Shown piece after piece: positions 25,356 to 34,017 of a stretch of DNA of 64,000 nt (within the stretch, counting starts at the first letter, position 1; each line of letters opens with the position of its first letter). The stretch covers positions 44,971 through 108,970 of the forward strand of contig NZ_JAGJEG010000012.1 in the NCBI RefSeq assembly GCF_018100905.1, in the 5' to 3' direction. Under the pieces are notes generated by a model. That model was not told where the DNA came from, ran no database searches, and saw nothing but the letters and a program-made list of their open reading frames with translations. The translations under genes and the position numbers were made by a program. The DNA is from Pseudoalteromonas sp. MMG010. GTDB taxonomy: Bacteria > Pseudomonadota > Gammaproteobacteria > Enterobacterales > Alteromonadaceae.

Positions 25356-26396
25356 ATGAAAAAAATACTTTTTTTATTATCACTATTAATTCTCGGCTGT
25401 ACTCCAAGTAAAACCGATGTATTAAAAGGGGTATATAACACGGCTAAAAAAGAAAAAGATATAGTAAAGCTCGAAAACGCCCTTAATCGCTTAAATGCAC
25501 TCGAACCAGATACTTGGCAAGTTGAGTACACAAATATCGTCCGCGCGGCGAAAAATTTACAGTTAGCTAAAGAAGCGCTTAACGCAGGTAATCTCCATGA
25601 TGCATTAAATTATGCCAAAACCTCATCACATGCTTTTTACAGCAAACAAGCGGGCCATATTGTGAGTGAGGTAAATAAAAAAGCGATTAATTTAAATGCG
25701 GTATATACCGCATTAAACACATTAGAAAGCCAAAAAGAGTCTGTTAATCAGCGCGTTGAAGCCTTTTATAAGCAAGATGTAAAAAGTTGGAATATCATTG
25801 AGTTTAACTCTTTTCTAGTTGATTTAATTGACAAAAGACGTGTTTTCGCAAAATTAAAACCTAAGCTTGAAAGCGATGTAAATAAAAGTGATATTTTTAT
25901 TGAGGCAAATAAAATCACAACGAATCAGTTAATGGCCTTAGATAATTTAATTAATCGGTTATTGTCTAAAATAGTGATACCAGTGAGTAGCACACTGATA
26001 TCGTTTAGTGACTCAGTATCTGAGCAAACTATTTTAAATCTTAATCATTTTCCTGATGAAAATGTACCGAGTATGATGGCTTCATACTATAAAAAGTTTA
26101 ATGCAGATAATCAGCAATATACCGATTTAGTTGAAAATATCCATTTAGTTACTTTCCAAAATAACTATAAGGGATTTATTGATATGTTTGAGTTTTATAC
26201 ACTTTATAACGTGTTATCAAATCCACCAAAAAGCTATAAAAATTATGAAAATATAATAAGCCAAAAGCATTCTGAGTTACTCAATAAAGCCGAAAAAGCA
26301 AAGTCTTATAAGCACTTAACTACAAATCTAAATGTATACGAAGCACCATTGCTTTGGGCATTTCATAACGATTTGCAGCAGTTTATGAACGAATAA
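25356..26396 (+). CDS. Lipoprotein of unknown function
   Basis: A 346-residue protein with a lipoprotein signal (MKKILFLLSLLILGC, lipobox LILGC-like at residues 11-15). The rest is strongly helical and rich in Lys, Asn, Leu and Ala, with stretches at about 35-130 that resemble TPR-like helices (ALNAGNLHDALNYAK), but I cannot assign a family. No charged catalytic motif is evident. Its last 14 bases overlap the end of the convergent yigB gene, with no terminator between them. Divergent from the exported unknown gene at 23804-25099; a shared role is only a guess. Confidence 0.7.
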   Translation: MKKILFLLSLLILGCTPSKTDVLKGVYNTAKKEKDIVKLENALNRLNALEPDTWQVEYTNIVRAAKNLQLAKEALNAGNLHDALNYAKTSSHAFYSKQAGHIVSEVNKKAINLNAVYTALNTLESQKESVNQRVEAFYKQDVKSWNIIEFNSFLVDLIDKRRVFAKLKPKLESDVNKSDIFIEANKITTNQLMALDNLINRLLSKIVIPVSSTLISFSDSVSEQTILNLNHFPDENVPSMMASYYKKFNADNQQYTDLVENIHLVTFQNNYKGFIDMFEFYTLYNVLSNPPKSYKNYENIISQKHSELLNKAEKAKSYKHLTTNLNVYEAPLLWAFHNDLQQFMNE

Positions 26397-27093
26397 AATG
26401 CGTTAAGGCATGGATGTTAGTTATTTCTACATCGGCAAGGCCTTTATAAGCATATTGAGCACGTTGATTGTTTAACCAAACTGATTGGCACCCCGCATTA
26501 TGAGCGCCTTGTACGTCGGTATCTAGGCTATCACCAATGTGTAGTATGTCGTTTTTTTCAACCTTTAAATGTGCAGCTGCTTTATCAAATAAGGCAGTGT
26601 GGGGTTTTGCTTTACCGTGCATACCGGCTTGTAAAACGAGCGCAAACTGGTTGTTTAAGTTAAAGCGTTCTATTTCAACGTTACCATTGGTAATGGCGAT
26701 TAAAGTAAAATGCTGTGCTAAGTTCTGAAGAAGGGCCAGTACGCTATCATCGACAACAATATTACTGCGTGCTTCGGCAAAGGCATTATAGGCGTTATTG
26801 GCATGACGTATTACTTCTTCTTCATTAAACCCCAGTTTTGTTAGGGCTAAATGTAATGTGTGTTTACGCCATTGAGTGACATTATCGGCCAGCGCAGGTG
26901 TTTGCTTGACTGCCAGTTGGCGACATTGCTGCCAGTATTGTGTGCCTTGCTCTTGGTAACGAGGTAATGCATTTAGATAGTTTTGCTGAGCACTAACGGC
27001 TGCTTTTATGATTGGATGATTGTTATATAAGGTGTCGTCTAAATCAAAACTCATAACAGAAAAAGGGCGAATAGCACGATTAAATCGGATCAT
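26383..27093 (-). CDS. yigB: HAD hydrolase, YigB type (riboflavin-pathway phosphatase)
   Basis: A 236-residue HAD-superfamily phosphatase. The nucleophile motif SFDLDDTLYNN is at about residues 15-25, motif II in LIAITNGN, and motif IV in ILHIGDSLDTDVQGA. E. coli YigB dephosphorylates 5-amino-6-(5-phosphoribitylamino)uracil in riboflavin synthesis, with some activity on FMN. The orthology rests on position: it directly follows xerC (9-base gap) in the conserved dapF-DUF484-xerC-yigB order. It ends the operon, overlapping a convergent lipoprotein gene by 14 bases. Confidence 0.9.
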   Translation of the reverse strand: MIRFNRAIRPFSVMSFDLDDTLYNNHPIIKAAVSAQQNYLNALPRYQEQGTQYWQQCRQLAVKQTPALADNVTQWRKHTLHLALTKLGFNEEEVIRHANNAYNAFAEARSNIVVDDSVLALLQNLAQHFTLIAITNGNVEIERFNLNNQFALVLQAGMHGKAKPHTALFDKAAAHLKVEKNDILHIGDSLDTDVQGAHNAGCQSVWLNNQRAQYAYKGLADVEITNIHALTHFIRS

Positions 27094-27102
27094 TTTATTT
27101 TC

Positions 27103-28050
27103 CTAATCGGTATGTTTTTTAGCGCGCGGATGAGTGTTGTCGTACACTTTGGCTAAATGCTGAAAATCTAAGTGGGTGTATACTTGTGTCGCTGATAAAC
27201 TACTATGGCCAAGTAGCTCTTGAACGGCTCGTAAATCACCAGATGATTCTAATATATGTGATGCAAATGAATGGCGTAACTTATGTGGGTGAACCTGAGA
27301 GCTAATACCTTGTTTTTCACCCCACTCTTTCATTCGCAACCGAACTTGGCGTATAGAAATACGGTTTTTTTTACTGCTTAAAAAAAGCGCCGGTTCTTCA
27401 TTGAGGGAAAACATGGGGCGTATTTTTAACCACGCTTGTAAAGCCACAAGCGCTTTGTTGCCTACAGGGATTAATCGCTCTTTATTTCCTTTACCTGTTA
27501 CTCGAATTTCACCTGAATGTGCATTTACATCCTGTAAGTTTGCACCAACTAACTCGCTAACCCTTAATCCTGATGAGTACATTAACTCCATAATTGCTTT
27601 GTCTCGAATAGCAAGAGGACTGTCATCGGTTATTTCAAGTAGCTTTGCCATCTGATCGACATCGAGATTTCTGGGCAAGGGCTTAGCAAATTTAGGGCCT
27701 TTAATATCTTGTGCAGGGTTATGATACTGACTTGATTCGGCAATGTTTTTGGCTTTTAAAAACTTATACAAACTACGTATACAGCTGAGCTTTAAACTAA
27801 TTGTCCGCCCACTAAGTTGATTGGCGCGTAATGCCATACTGTATCGTCTAATTTGCTCTGCTTGTACAACAAACCAGTCATCACATAGTTGGCTAAAATA
27901 TAATGCGGCAAAATTAAGTTGGCTCACATATTGATTTACCGTGTGTACTGAATATTGTTTTTCAAAACGCAGGTAGTCGCTAAATAAGGTGATCGGTGTG
28001 CGCCAATTTTCGCTTAATTGTGAAATACTTGGCGCGGGTTCATCACTCAT
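27103..28050 (-). CDS. xerC: Site-specific tyrosine recombinase XerC
   Basis: A 315-residue recombinase that, with XerD, resolves chromosome dimers at dif. An N-terminal SAM-like core-binding domain (about 18-115, with FSDYLRFEKQYSVHTVNQY) precedes the catalytic domain. All catalytic residues are visible: Arg in SSGLRVSE, Lys in GKGNKERLIP, His/Arg in HKLRHSFASH, the second His in LGHSSLSATQ, and the Tyr nucleophile in VYTHLD. Its start overlaps the DUF484 gene by 4 bases. This is the housekeeping enzyme in its conserved locus, not a sign of a mobile element. Confidence 0.95.
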   Translation of the reverse strand: MSDEPAPSISQLSENWRTPITLFSDYLRFEKQYSVHTVNQYVSQLNFAALYFSQLCDDWFVVQAEQIRRYSMALRANQLSGRTISLKLSCIRSLYKFLKAKNIAESSQYHNPAQDIKGPKFAKPLPRNLDVDQMAKLLEITDDSPLAIRDKAIMELMYSSGLRVSELVGANLQDVNAHSGEIRVTGKGNKERLIPVGNKALVALQAWLKIRPMFSLNEEPALFLSSKKNRISIRQVRLRMKEWGEKQGISSQVHPHKLRHSFASHILESSGDLRAVQELLGHSSLSATQVYTHLDFQHLAKVYDNTHPRAKKHTD

Positions 28051-28658
28051 GCGAGTGCCTGTAAACGTAGCGCTAATGAGTGAACAAAATCCATCGCAAA
28101 TAAAGTATCTTGCGCAGGGTCAAAGTGATTTTCGTTATGGCTACCAAGGGCTAAAAATGCCACTGGCTTTGTTTTTTCACCAATTAAAAACACAGCACAA
28201 GAGCGGGTTGTTGGTTGAAAAAATAACGCATGTTCATCGCTATTCATACGTCCAAGATAATAACTTGAATTACTCAAGCGGTGGTTTATCAATTTATCAA
28301 ATTTAGTTGAATACTTAACTAACTGGCATTCATCAATACCTGAGTTACTGCATATAACCTGGCTTAAACTACTGGCTAGCGCGTTAAAGTCGCTGTGTGT
28401 TGATAGTTGCTTATGGCATTGGCTAAATAAACGATATATCAACTCATTTTGTGCTGCATGCTGTGTTAATTGCTCTATTTTATTTTTTAAAGCCGTATTG
28501 TGCTCGCGCAATTGGCGTTGTTGAATATGCACTAACGACGTTGCACCTTTTGCCTGTTGCTGCAGTTCAAGTTCAGCGAGTAATGCAGGTCGTTGAACTA
28601 AAAAATCAGGGTGTTGCTGCAGAAATTCAGCTACTTGTTGTGGTGTTAGCTCATTCAT
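28047..28658 (-). CDS. DUF484 family protein
   Basis: A 203-residue protein of the DUF484 family, whose genes lie between dapF and xerC in many gammaproteobacteria (yigA in E. coli). It begins with a conserved helix ([21 protein letters not shown]), then a coiled-coil segment (about 45-70) and a GAF-like domain (about 80-200). The precise function is not established. Its ATG overlaps the end of dapF by 4 bases and its end overlaps xerC by 4, indicating tight translational coupling. Confidence 0.92.
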   Translation of the reverse strand: MNELTPQQVAEFLQQHPDFLVQRPALLAELELQQQAKGATSLVHIQQRQLREHNTALKNKIEQLTQHAAQNELIYRLFSQCHKQLSTHSDFNALASSLSQVICSNSGIDECQLVKYSTKFDKLINHRLSNSSYYLGRMNSDEHALFFQPTTRSCAVFLIGEKTKPVAFLALGSHNENHFDPAQDTLFAMDFVHSLALRLQALA

Positions 28659-29485
28659 AAAGCAACTTGGCCATCAAATACATGCTCTGCAGGCCCCGTC
28701 ATTCTGACCGGGTGACCTTCACCACTCCAACGAATCTCTAAACGCCCACCGGGTAAATCAACTTGTACTGTGGTACTTAATTTCTTTTGCATGTGGCCTA
28801 TAACCATTGCTGCACATGCGCCAGTGCCACAGGCAAGTGTTTCACTAACGCCACGTTCCCATACTCTGAGTTTGATATGCGCCGGCGAAATAACTTGCAT
28901 AAAACCAATGTTAGCGCGCTGAGGAAAGCGTTCATGAGTTTCAAGTAACGGGCCTAGCTCATTGACTTTGGCACTGGCAATATCGTCTACTTCAAGTACA
29001 CAGTGAGGGTTGCCCATTGATACGGCACCAGTAAAAACGGTGTGCTCGCCAGTACGTATAATATAAGTTAGTTCACGTTTGGTGGCTTTGAGCGGTACTT
29101 TGCTAGGCTCAAAATTTGGGTGTCCCATATTAACGGTTACTTGGCCATCTTTTTCAATATAAAGCGTTAAATTTCCCGATTTTGTAGAAACTGAAATTTT
29201 ATGTTTGTTTGTCAGCCCTTTCATACGCACAAAACGTGCAAAACATCGTGCACCATTACCACATTGTTCCACTTCGGTGCCATCGGCATTAAAAATACGA
29301 TAGTGAAAGTCGAGATCGGGAGAGTATGGCGCTTCCACCATTAATAGCTGATCAAAGCCAATACCAAAATTTCGGTCGGCTAATTTTTTGATTTGATCGC
29401 GTGACAAAAAAACATTTTGTGTAATGTTATCAATGACTACAAAGTCATTACCTAAGCCGTGCATTTTTGAGAAATTAACTAACAT
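28655..29485 (-). CDS. dapF: Diaminopimelate epimerase
   Basis: A 276-residue cofactor-independent epimerase converting LL- to meso-diaminopimelate for lysine and peptidoglycan synthesis. The two catalytic cysteines are in [13 protein letters not shown] and [12 protein letters not shown]. The N-terminal [15 protein letters not shown] segment and full length match the family. It lies between lysA and the DUF484 gene; lysA next to dapF groups two consecutive enzymes of the lysine pathway. Confidence 0.97.
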   Translation of the reverse strand: MLVNFSKMHGLGNDFVVIDNITQNVFLSRDQIKKLADRNFGIGFDQLLMVEAPYSPDLDFHYRIFNADGTEVEQCGNGARCFARFVRMKGLTNKHKISVSTKSGNLTLYIEKDGQVTVNMGHPNFEPSKVPLKATKRELTYIIRTGEHTVFTGAVSMGNPHCVLEVDDIASAKVNELGPLLETHERFPQRANIGFMQVISPAHIKLRVWERGVSETLACGTGACAAMVIGHMQKKLSTTVQVDLPGGRLEIRWSGEGHPVRMTGPAEHVFDGQVAL

Positions 29486-29549
29486 AGCGCTCTTATTCGA
29501 TTTTGCTCTGCGCTAATCATGCCACAGAGCGAGAGAGTAGCAAAAACGT

Positions 29550-30803
29550 TTATGGTAAAAGTTTTTCACCTTGATATAAGCTTTCAATGGTTTCGCGTTC
29601 ACGAATTAGATGATGGTGTTCTCCATCGACCATTATCTCAGCTACACGAGGCCGTGAATTGTAATTAGAGCTCATTGTAAAACCATACGCTCCAGCACTG
29701 CGTTGAGCTAATAAATCACCTTGCTTAAGCGCAAGCGTACGGTCTTTACCTAAAAAGTCACCTGTTTCACAGACCGGGCCAACAATATCAAAATTATGAA
29801 GGGGGGTGTCGTCATTACGTGGCGATACCGCAATAATATTTTGCCAAGCTTGGTATAAAGAAGGGCGTAGCATATCGTTCATACCAGCATCAACAATAGC
29901 AAAATACTTATCTTGATTTTGTTTTATAAACTCGACTTGTGTGACTAAAATCCCCGCATTGGCTGCAATTGCTCTACCGGGTTCGAAAATAAGCTCTAAA
30001 TGGCGGTAATTACCCAATTGTGCCGTTACTTGCTCAGCATATTCACTTGGATGCGGTGGTTTTTCATCGTTATAGGGAACACCTAAACCGCCGCCAATAT
30101 CTAAGTGATTCAATTCAATGCCTATTTCTTTTAAATCATCAATTAAGGCAAGCAGTTTATCTAAAGCCGCTAAAAAAGGTGTTGTTTCGGTGAGCTGTGA
30201 GCCGATATGACAATCGACCCCTGTGATTTTAAGCCCAGGTAATGCCGCGGCTTGTTGGTAAACGGCCAGTGCATTTTGAATTCCAATACCAAATTTATTC
30301 TCTTTTAATCCAGTAGAAATATAAGGGTGAGTTTTAGCGTCGATATCAGGGTTAACACGAATCGAAATTGGAGCGATTAGATTAAGGTCTGTGGCTACTT
30401 GCGAAATTCGTTCAAGTTCGCAAGCCGATTCTACATTAAAGCACTTAATTCCTAACTTTAAAGCATATGCTATTTCGTCGGCAGTTTTAGCTACCCCAGA
30501 AAACACCACTTTACTGGCATCGCCACCGGCTTTTATTACCCGAGCAAGCTCTCCTTTAGAAACAATGTCAAAGCCAGCACCTAATCGCGCTAATATATTT
30601 AATACTGCAATATTAGAGTTCGCTTTTACGGCATAACATACCAAACTTTTATGATTTTTAGTGGCATTGGCAAAGGCTAAGTAATGACGCTCAAAGGTGG
30701 CACGAGAGTATACATAACAAGGTGTACCATAATGTTGCGCAAGTGCTGTAACCGCTACATCTTCAGCAAAAAGCTGGTTGTTTTTGTAATTAAAAAAGTC
30801 CAC
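29550..30803 (-). CDS. lysA: Diaminopimelate decarboxylase
   Basis: A 417-residue PLP-dependent enzyme that forms lysine from meso-diaminopimelate. The PLP-binding Lys is in YAVKANSN (about residue 60), with the phosphate-binding glycine loop in DIGGGLGVPY, and the substrate-site Cys in CETGDFLG. The start is GTG at 30801-30803, directly abutting the lptM stop (TAAGTG), with GGAG at normal spacing. In E. coli lysA is elsewhere; here it is inserted between lptM and dapF, as in many other proteobacteria. Confidence 0.96.
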   Translation of the reverse strand: MDFFNYKNNQLFAEDVAVTALAQHYGTPCYVYSRATFERHYLAFANATKNHKSLVCYAVKANSNIAVLNILARLGAGFDIVSKGELARVIKAGGDASKVVFSGVAKTADEIAYALKLGIKCFNVESACELERISQVATDLNLIAPISIRVNPDIDAKTHPYISTGLKENKFGIGIQNALAVYQQAAALPGLKITGVDCHIGSQLTETTPFLAALDKLLALIDDLKEIGIELNHLDIGGGLGVPYNDEKPPHPSEYAEQVTAQLGNYRHLELIFEPGRAIAANAGILVTQVEFIKQNQDKYFAIVDAGMNDMLRPSLYQAWQNIIAVSPRNDDTPLHNFDIVGPVCETGDFLGKDRTLALKQGDLLAQRSAGAYGFTMSSNYNSRPRVAEIMVDGEHHHLIRERETIESLYQGEKLLP

Positions 30804-30995
30804 TTATTGCTCCTGCTGTTGACTTATAGTAGGTGTTTTTTGTTGTTGCGTGATGCTCTGTGTATTGAGTTTATTTACGCGCGGATTTTCATCTGGTAAA
30901 TACAGTGGACCACTTTGGCCACAGCCAACTAGCATTGTTAATAGTAGGGTACTTGCTAATAGTTGTTTTAATTGTAACTTATATGTCGCTTTCAT
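30804..30995 (-). CDS. lptM: LptM (YifL) small lipoprotein
   Basis: A 63-residue lipoprotein with lipobox LVGC near residue 25, followed by the family motif GQSGPLYLPDE. LptM in E. coli binds the LptDE translocon and aids maturation of the lipopolysaccharide transporter at the outer membrane. The C-terminal part is Gln-rich and low complexity. It is the first gene of lptM-lysA-dapF-DUF484-xerC-yigB, divergent from cyaY, the same relative placement as in E. coli. Confidence 0.9.
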   Translation of the reverse strand: MKATYKLQLKQLLASTLLLTMLVGCGQSGPLYLPDENPRVNKLNTQSITQQQKTPTISQQQEQ

Positions 30996-31130
30996 TAGAT
31001 TAATAGTGTTGCTGGCTTTATAATCGCAGAGTAACAGAATATCTAAAAAATGCAGCTATTCGCGGATGATTTTATTCCTGTTACACTAGCTGCTTATAAA
31101 TTGACCCTATTGCCGTAAAGGAAATTAATA

Positions 31131-31454
31131 ATGACTGATCACGAATATCACCAATTAGCTGAAGCACTTATGTTTACTATAGAAGAGCAAGTTGATGAGT
31201 TAGATGCCGATTTAGACTATGAATCAGCACAAGGTATTTTAGAAATTATTTTTCCCGATAAAAGTAAAATTGTTATTAATAAACAAGCGCCTTTACATCA
31301 AGTGTGGGTAGCTACAAAATTTAATGGTCATCATTTTGAATTACGTGACGATAAATGGATAGATAATCGTTCAGGTGCTGAATTTTGGGCATTTATTAAC
31401 GAAGCTTCTACACGCCAAGCAGGTCAAACAATACAATGGCAGTCGTCACTATGA
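31131..31454 (+). CDS. cyaY: Frataxin homologue CyaY
   Basis: A 107-residue frataxin-like iron-binding protein that modulates iron-sulphur cluster assembly. The acidic first helix ([14 protein letters not shown]) is the metal-binding surface, and the beta-sheet signatures [16 protein letters not shown] and [17 protein letters not shown] are present. It is divergent from lptM, as in the E. coli cya region. The next gene starts inside or at its stop codon, suggesting co-transcription. Confidence 0.95.
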   Translation: MTDHEYHQLAEALMFTIEEQVDELDADLDYESAQGILEIIFPDKSKIVINKQAPLHQVWVATKFNGHHFELRDDKWIDNRSGAEFWAFINEASTRQAGQTIQWQSSL

Positions 31455-32107
31455 GCTTAGAGTTTGTTCAATACCCTGCACAAGGTGAGCATAAAGCAAC
31501 GGTTATTTGGTTACATGGCTTAGGTGACTCAGGCGATGGCTTTTTACCTGTTGCAAGTCAATTAGGTTTGCCGGCCGAGCTGGGTGTAAAATTTATATTT
31601 CCTCATGCGCCAGTACAACCGGTCACTATAAATGGTGGGATGGAGATGCGCTCTTGGTACGATATCAAATCATTGGATTTAGATAAGAGAGCGGATGAGC
31701 AAGGGGTGAGAGAGTCGGCTTATTTAGTCGAGCAGCTAATTGATCAGGAAGTTGAAAGCGGTATTCCTGCCAATAAAATTATACTCGCTGGTTTTTCGCA
31801 AGGTGGCGTTATTTCGTTACACTTAGCACCTAGGTATAAGCACAAGTTGGCTGGAGTAATGGCTTTGTCGACTTACATGTGTGTACCTGAAAAGCTTGCA
31901 AATGAAGCGGTTCAGCGTGATCTAAATATTTTTATGGCACATGGCCGTCAAGATAATGTAGTCCCTTTTGAAGCAGGTAAGCATGCTTTTGATGTGTTAA
32001 GCACGCACAACATGGAAGTAAGTTGGCAAGACTACCCAATGGCGCACCAAGTGTGCATGCAAGAGCTACAAGCAATTGCCCAGTGGCTAGTTACCCGCTT
32101 AAGCTAG
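31451..32107 (+). CDS. Carboxylesterase / phospholipase family alpha-beta hydrolase
   Basis: A 218-residue serine hydrolase of the carboxylesterase (phospholipase/thioesterase-like) family. The oxyanion segment is [13 protein letters not shown], the nucleophile Ser is in [10 protein letters not shown], the Asp is in [10 protein letters not shown], and the His is in [11 protein letters not shown]. It hydrolyses small esters in relatives; the natural substrate is unknown. The start chosen (31451) overlaps the cyaY stop region by 4 bases; an ATG at 31436 would add five residues. It is followed after 20 bases by a DUF2914 gene, so the three may form one unit. Confidence 0.85.
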   Translation: MSLEFVQYPAQGEHKATVIWLHGLGDSGDGFLPVASQLGLPAELGVKFIFPHAPVQPVTINGGMEMRSWYDIKSLDLDKRADEQGVRESAYLVEQLIDQEVESGIPANKIILAGFSQGGVISLHLAPRYKHKLAGVMALSTYMCVPEKLANEAVQRDLNIFMAHGRQDNVVPFEAGKHAFDVLSTHNMEVSWQDYPMAHQVCMQELQAIAQWLVTRLS

Positions 32108-32126
32108 TTTTTAACCGCGAGGTCAT

Positions 32127-33041
32127 ATGAATCAGAAAATAGTTATTAAAGCCAATGTTATAAAAGAGGCAACATTGAATAGCAAAGCAGTAAGCTATCA
32201 ATGGCATTGGCATAGAATTATTAGTGTTATTATGTTTGTTTTAATGACCTCGGCTGCTGTTTTTTATGGCCTAAGTATGTCGGTGAGTGCGGAGCAAAGC
32301 CCTCAAGTTGAAGCACTAACTTTAAATAACATTGAGCCTGTATCATCACGCGGGACTGAGCTTGTGGTATTAGATGACACCACCTTGGTAGAAAAGCCCG
32401 AGCAGGATGATATTGAGTTGGTTGAGTTATCGTACGACACACCCGATGCCGCGTTAATGGTTGGTGAGGTAGCGACACAAAAGACAACCCATGTTGAGCC
32501 GGCCACCCTTAATGATGAACCTACATTAGAGTTAAGTGAGCCCGAAATAGCACAAGTGACTGCTCAAGTAGCCCCTTCTCAAGAAGAAGTACAGGAACAA
32601 AAACAAGAGTCAGCACCGGCTGAAGATGCATCGAACACAGAAACGGCATCAGATTTATTTTCAGGCACAGCGCATATTGCAAGTGTGGCATTAGGGGCTA
32701 AAATTGATACGAATAAAGTGAGTCGTGCGGTATTAACCCGAAGCGTATCTAACCGAGAGCCAACCAATGTATTTTCTGCAGACATACGATTAAAGCAGTT
32801 TGATGATTCGCTGTCCTTTTTTAGTGAACTCAAAAATATGCAAGGCCAAAAAATTAAACACCTATGGCAATATGAGGGTAACGTGGTTGCCGAAATCCCC
32901 TTAAATATAACGACTCCCCGTTATCGTACGTTTTCGAAAAAACACATTATGGCTTCTCAGCTTGGGCATTGGCGAGTTGATGTAATAGACGAAATGGGTA
33001 ATTTGATAGCACAAAAAGAATTTAGAATATTAGCTGATTAA
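32127..33041 (+). CDS. DUF2914 domain membrane-anchored protein
   Basis: A 304-residue protein with one membrane helix near the N-terminus (about 31-52), a long acidic, Glu/Thr/Pro-rich linker (about 60-175) and a C-terminal DUF2914 domain (about 185-303). The latter is marked by TRSVSNREPTNVF, IKHLWQYEG and SQLGHWRVDVIDEMG. The domain is predicted to fold as a beta-sandwich, often at the ends of periplasmic proteins; its function is unknown. The linker suggests it reaches through the periplasm. It occupies, with the esterase, the place where cyaA lies in E. coli. Confidence 0.8.
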   Translation: MNQKIVIKANVIKEATLNSKAVSYQWHWHRIISVIMFVLMTSAAVFYGLSMSVSAEQSPQVEALTLNNIEPVSSRGTELVVLDDTTLVEKPEQDDIELVELSYDTPDAALMVGEVATQKTTHVEPATLNDEPTLELSEPEIAQVTAQVAPSQEEVQEQKQESAPAEDASNTETASDLFSGTAHIASVALGAKIDTNKVSRAVLTRSVSNREPTNVFSADIRLKQFDDSLSFFSELKNMQGQKIKHLWQYEGNVVAEIPLNITTPRYRTFSKKHIMASQLGHWRVDVIDEMGNLIAQKEFRILAD

Positions 33042-33078
33042 ACACACGCTAAATTAAAAATATATTATTGGAAAAAGT

Positions 33079-34017
33079 ATGACCGAAAAAACTAAATTAG
33101 TCCGTATCGCTACGCGTAAAAGTGCTTTAGCTTTATGGCAGGCAGAATTTGTAAAAGCACAACTTGAACACTTCCACAGTGATGTCACTGTAGAGTTGGT
33201 GCCAATGACGACCCAAGGCGATATTATTTTAGATACCCCTTTAGCCAAAATTGGTGGTAAAGGGTTATTTGTAAAAGAGCTTGAACAAGCCATGCTTGAT
33301 GGCCGTGCTGATATTGCAGTACATTCAATGAAAGATGTACCTGTTGATTTTCCACAAGGCCTTGCTTTGCATACTATTTGCGAGCGAGAAGACCCACGCG
33401 ATGCATTGGTATCAAATTCATTTGCTAGCTTATCAGCTCTGCCTAAAGGTGCGGTTGTAGGAACATCGAGTTTACGTCGCCAGTGTCAAATTAGGGCTTT
33501 ACGTCCAGATTTGGAAATTAAAGATTTGCGCGGTAATGTAAATACCCGTTTAGCCAAATTAGATGATGGTCAATACGATGCCATTATTTTAGCTGCGGCA
33601 GGACTTATTCGTTTAAAAATGCACGATCGTATTCGTGAGTTTATTGCACCTGAAACGTCATTACCTGCTAATGGTCAGGGAGCGGTGGGGATTGAGTGCC
33701 GCATTGATGATGAAGCAACCAAAGCATTATTAGCACCACTTGAGCACAATGAAACGCGTATTCGTGTCAATGCTGAAAGAGCAATGAACCGTCATTTAGA
33801 AGGGGGCTGCCAAGTGCCTATTGGAGCCTATGCTGTTGTTAATGATGAACAAGTGCATTTGCGCGGTTTAGTAGGTGCCATTGATGGTAGTACTATTTTG
33901 CGCGATGAAGTGTCGGGCCATACAAATGATGCCGAAAAGCTAGGTGTTGAATTGGCTAAACGATTATTACTGCAAGGTGCAGATAAGATACTTGCAGAGG
34001 TTTATAGAGACGCTTAA
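33079..34017 (+). CDS. hemC: Porphobilinogen deaminase (hydroxymethylbilane synthase)
   Basis: A 312-residue enzyme that links four porphobilinogens into hydroxymethylbilane, the third common step of haem synthesis. The dipyrromethane-cofactor Cys lies in [13 protein letters not shown]. Other signatures are [36 protein letters not shown] and [10 protein letters not shown]. The stop (TAATGA) overlaps the start of the next gene by one base. It heads hemC-hemD/X-hemY. Confidence 0.97.
   Translation: MTEKTKLVRIATRKSALALWQAEFVKAQLEHFHSDVTVELVPMTTQGDIILDTPLAKIGGKGLFVKELEQAMLDGRADIAVHSMKDVPVDFPQGLALHTICEREDPRDALVSNSFASLSALPKGAVVGTSSLRRQCQIRALRPDLEIKDLRGNVNTRLAKLDDGQYDAIILAAAGLIRLKMHDRIREFIAPETSLPANGQGAVGIECRIDDEATKALLAPLEHNETRIRVNAERAMNRHLEGGCQVPIGAYAVVNDEQVHLRGLVGAIDGSTILRDEVSGHTNDAEKLGVELAKRLLLQGADKILAEVYRDA

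Noticed and set aside
27103..28050. Tyrosine recombinase as a possible integrase marking an island
   Set aside because: Motifs and the dapF-DUF484-xerC-yigB order show it is housekeeping XerC; no attachment sites or cargo nearby.
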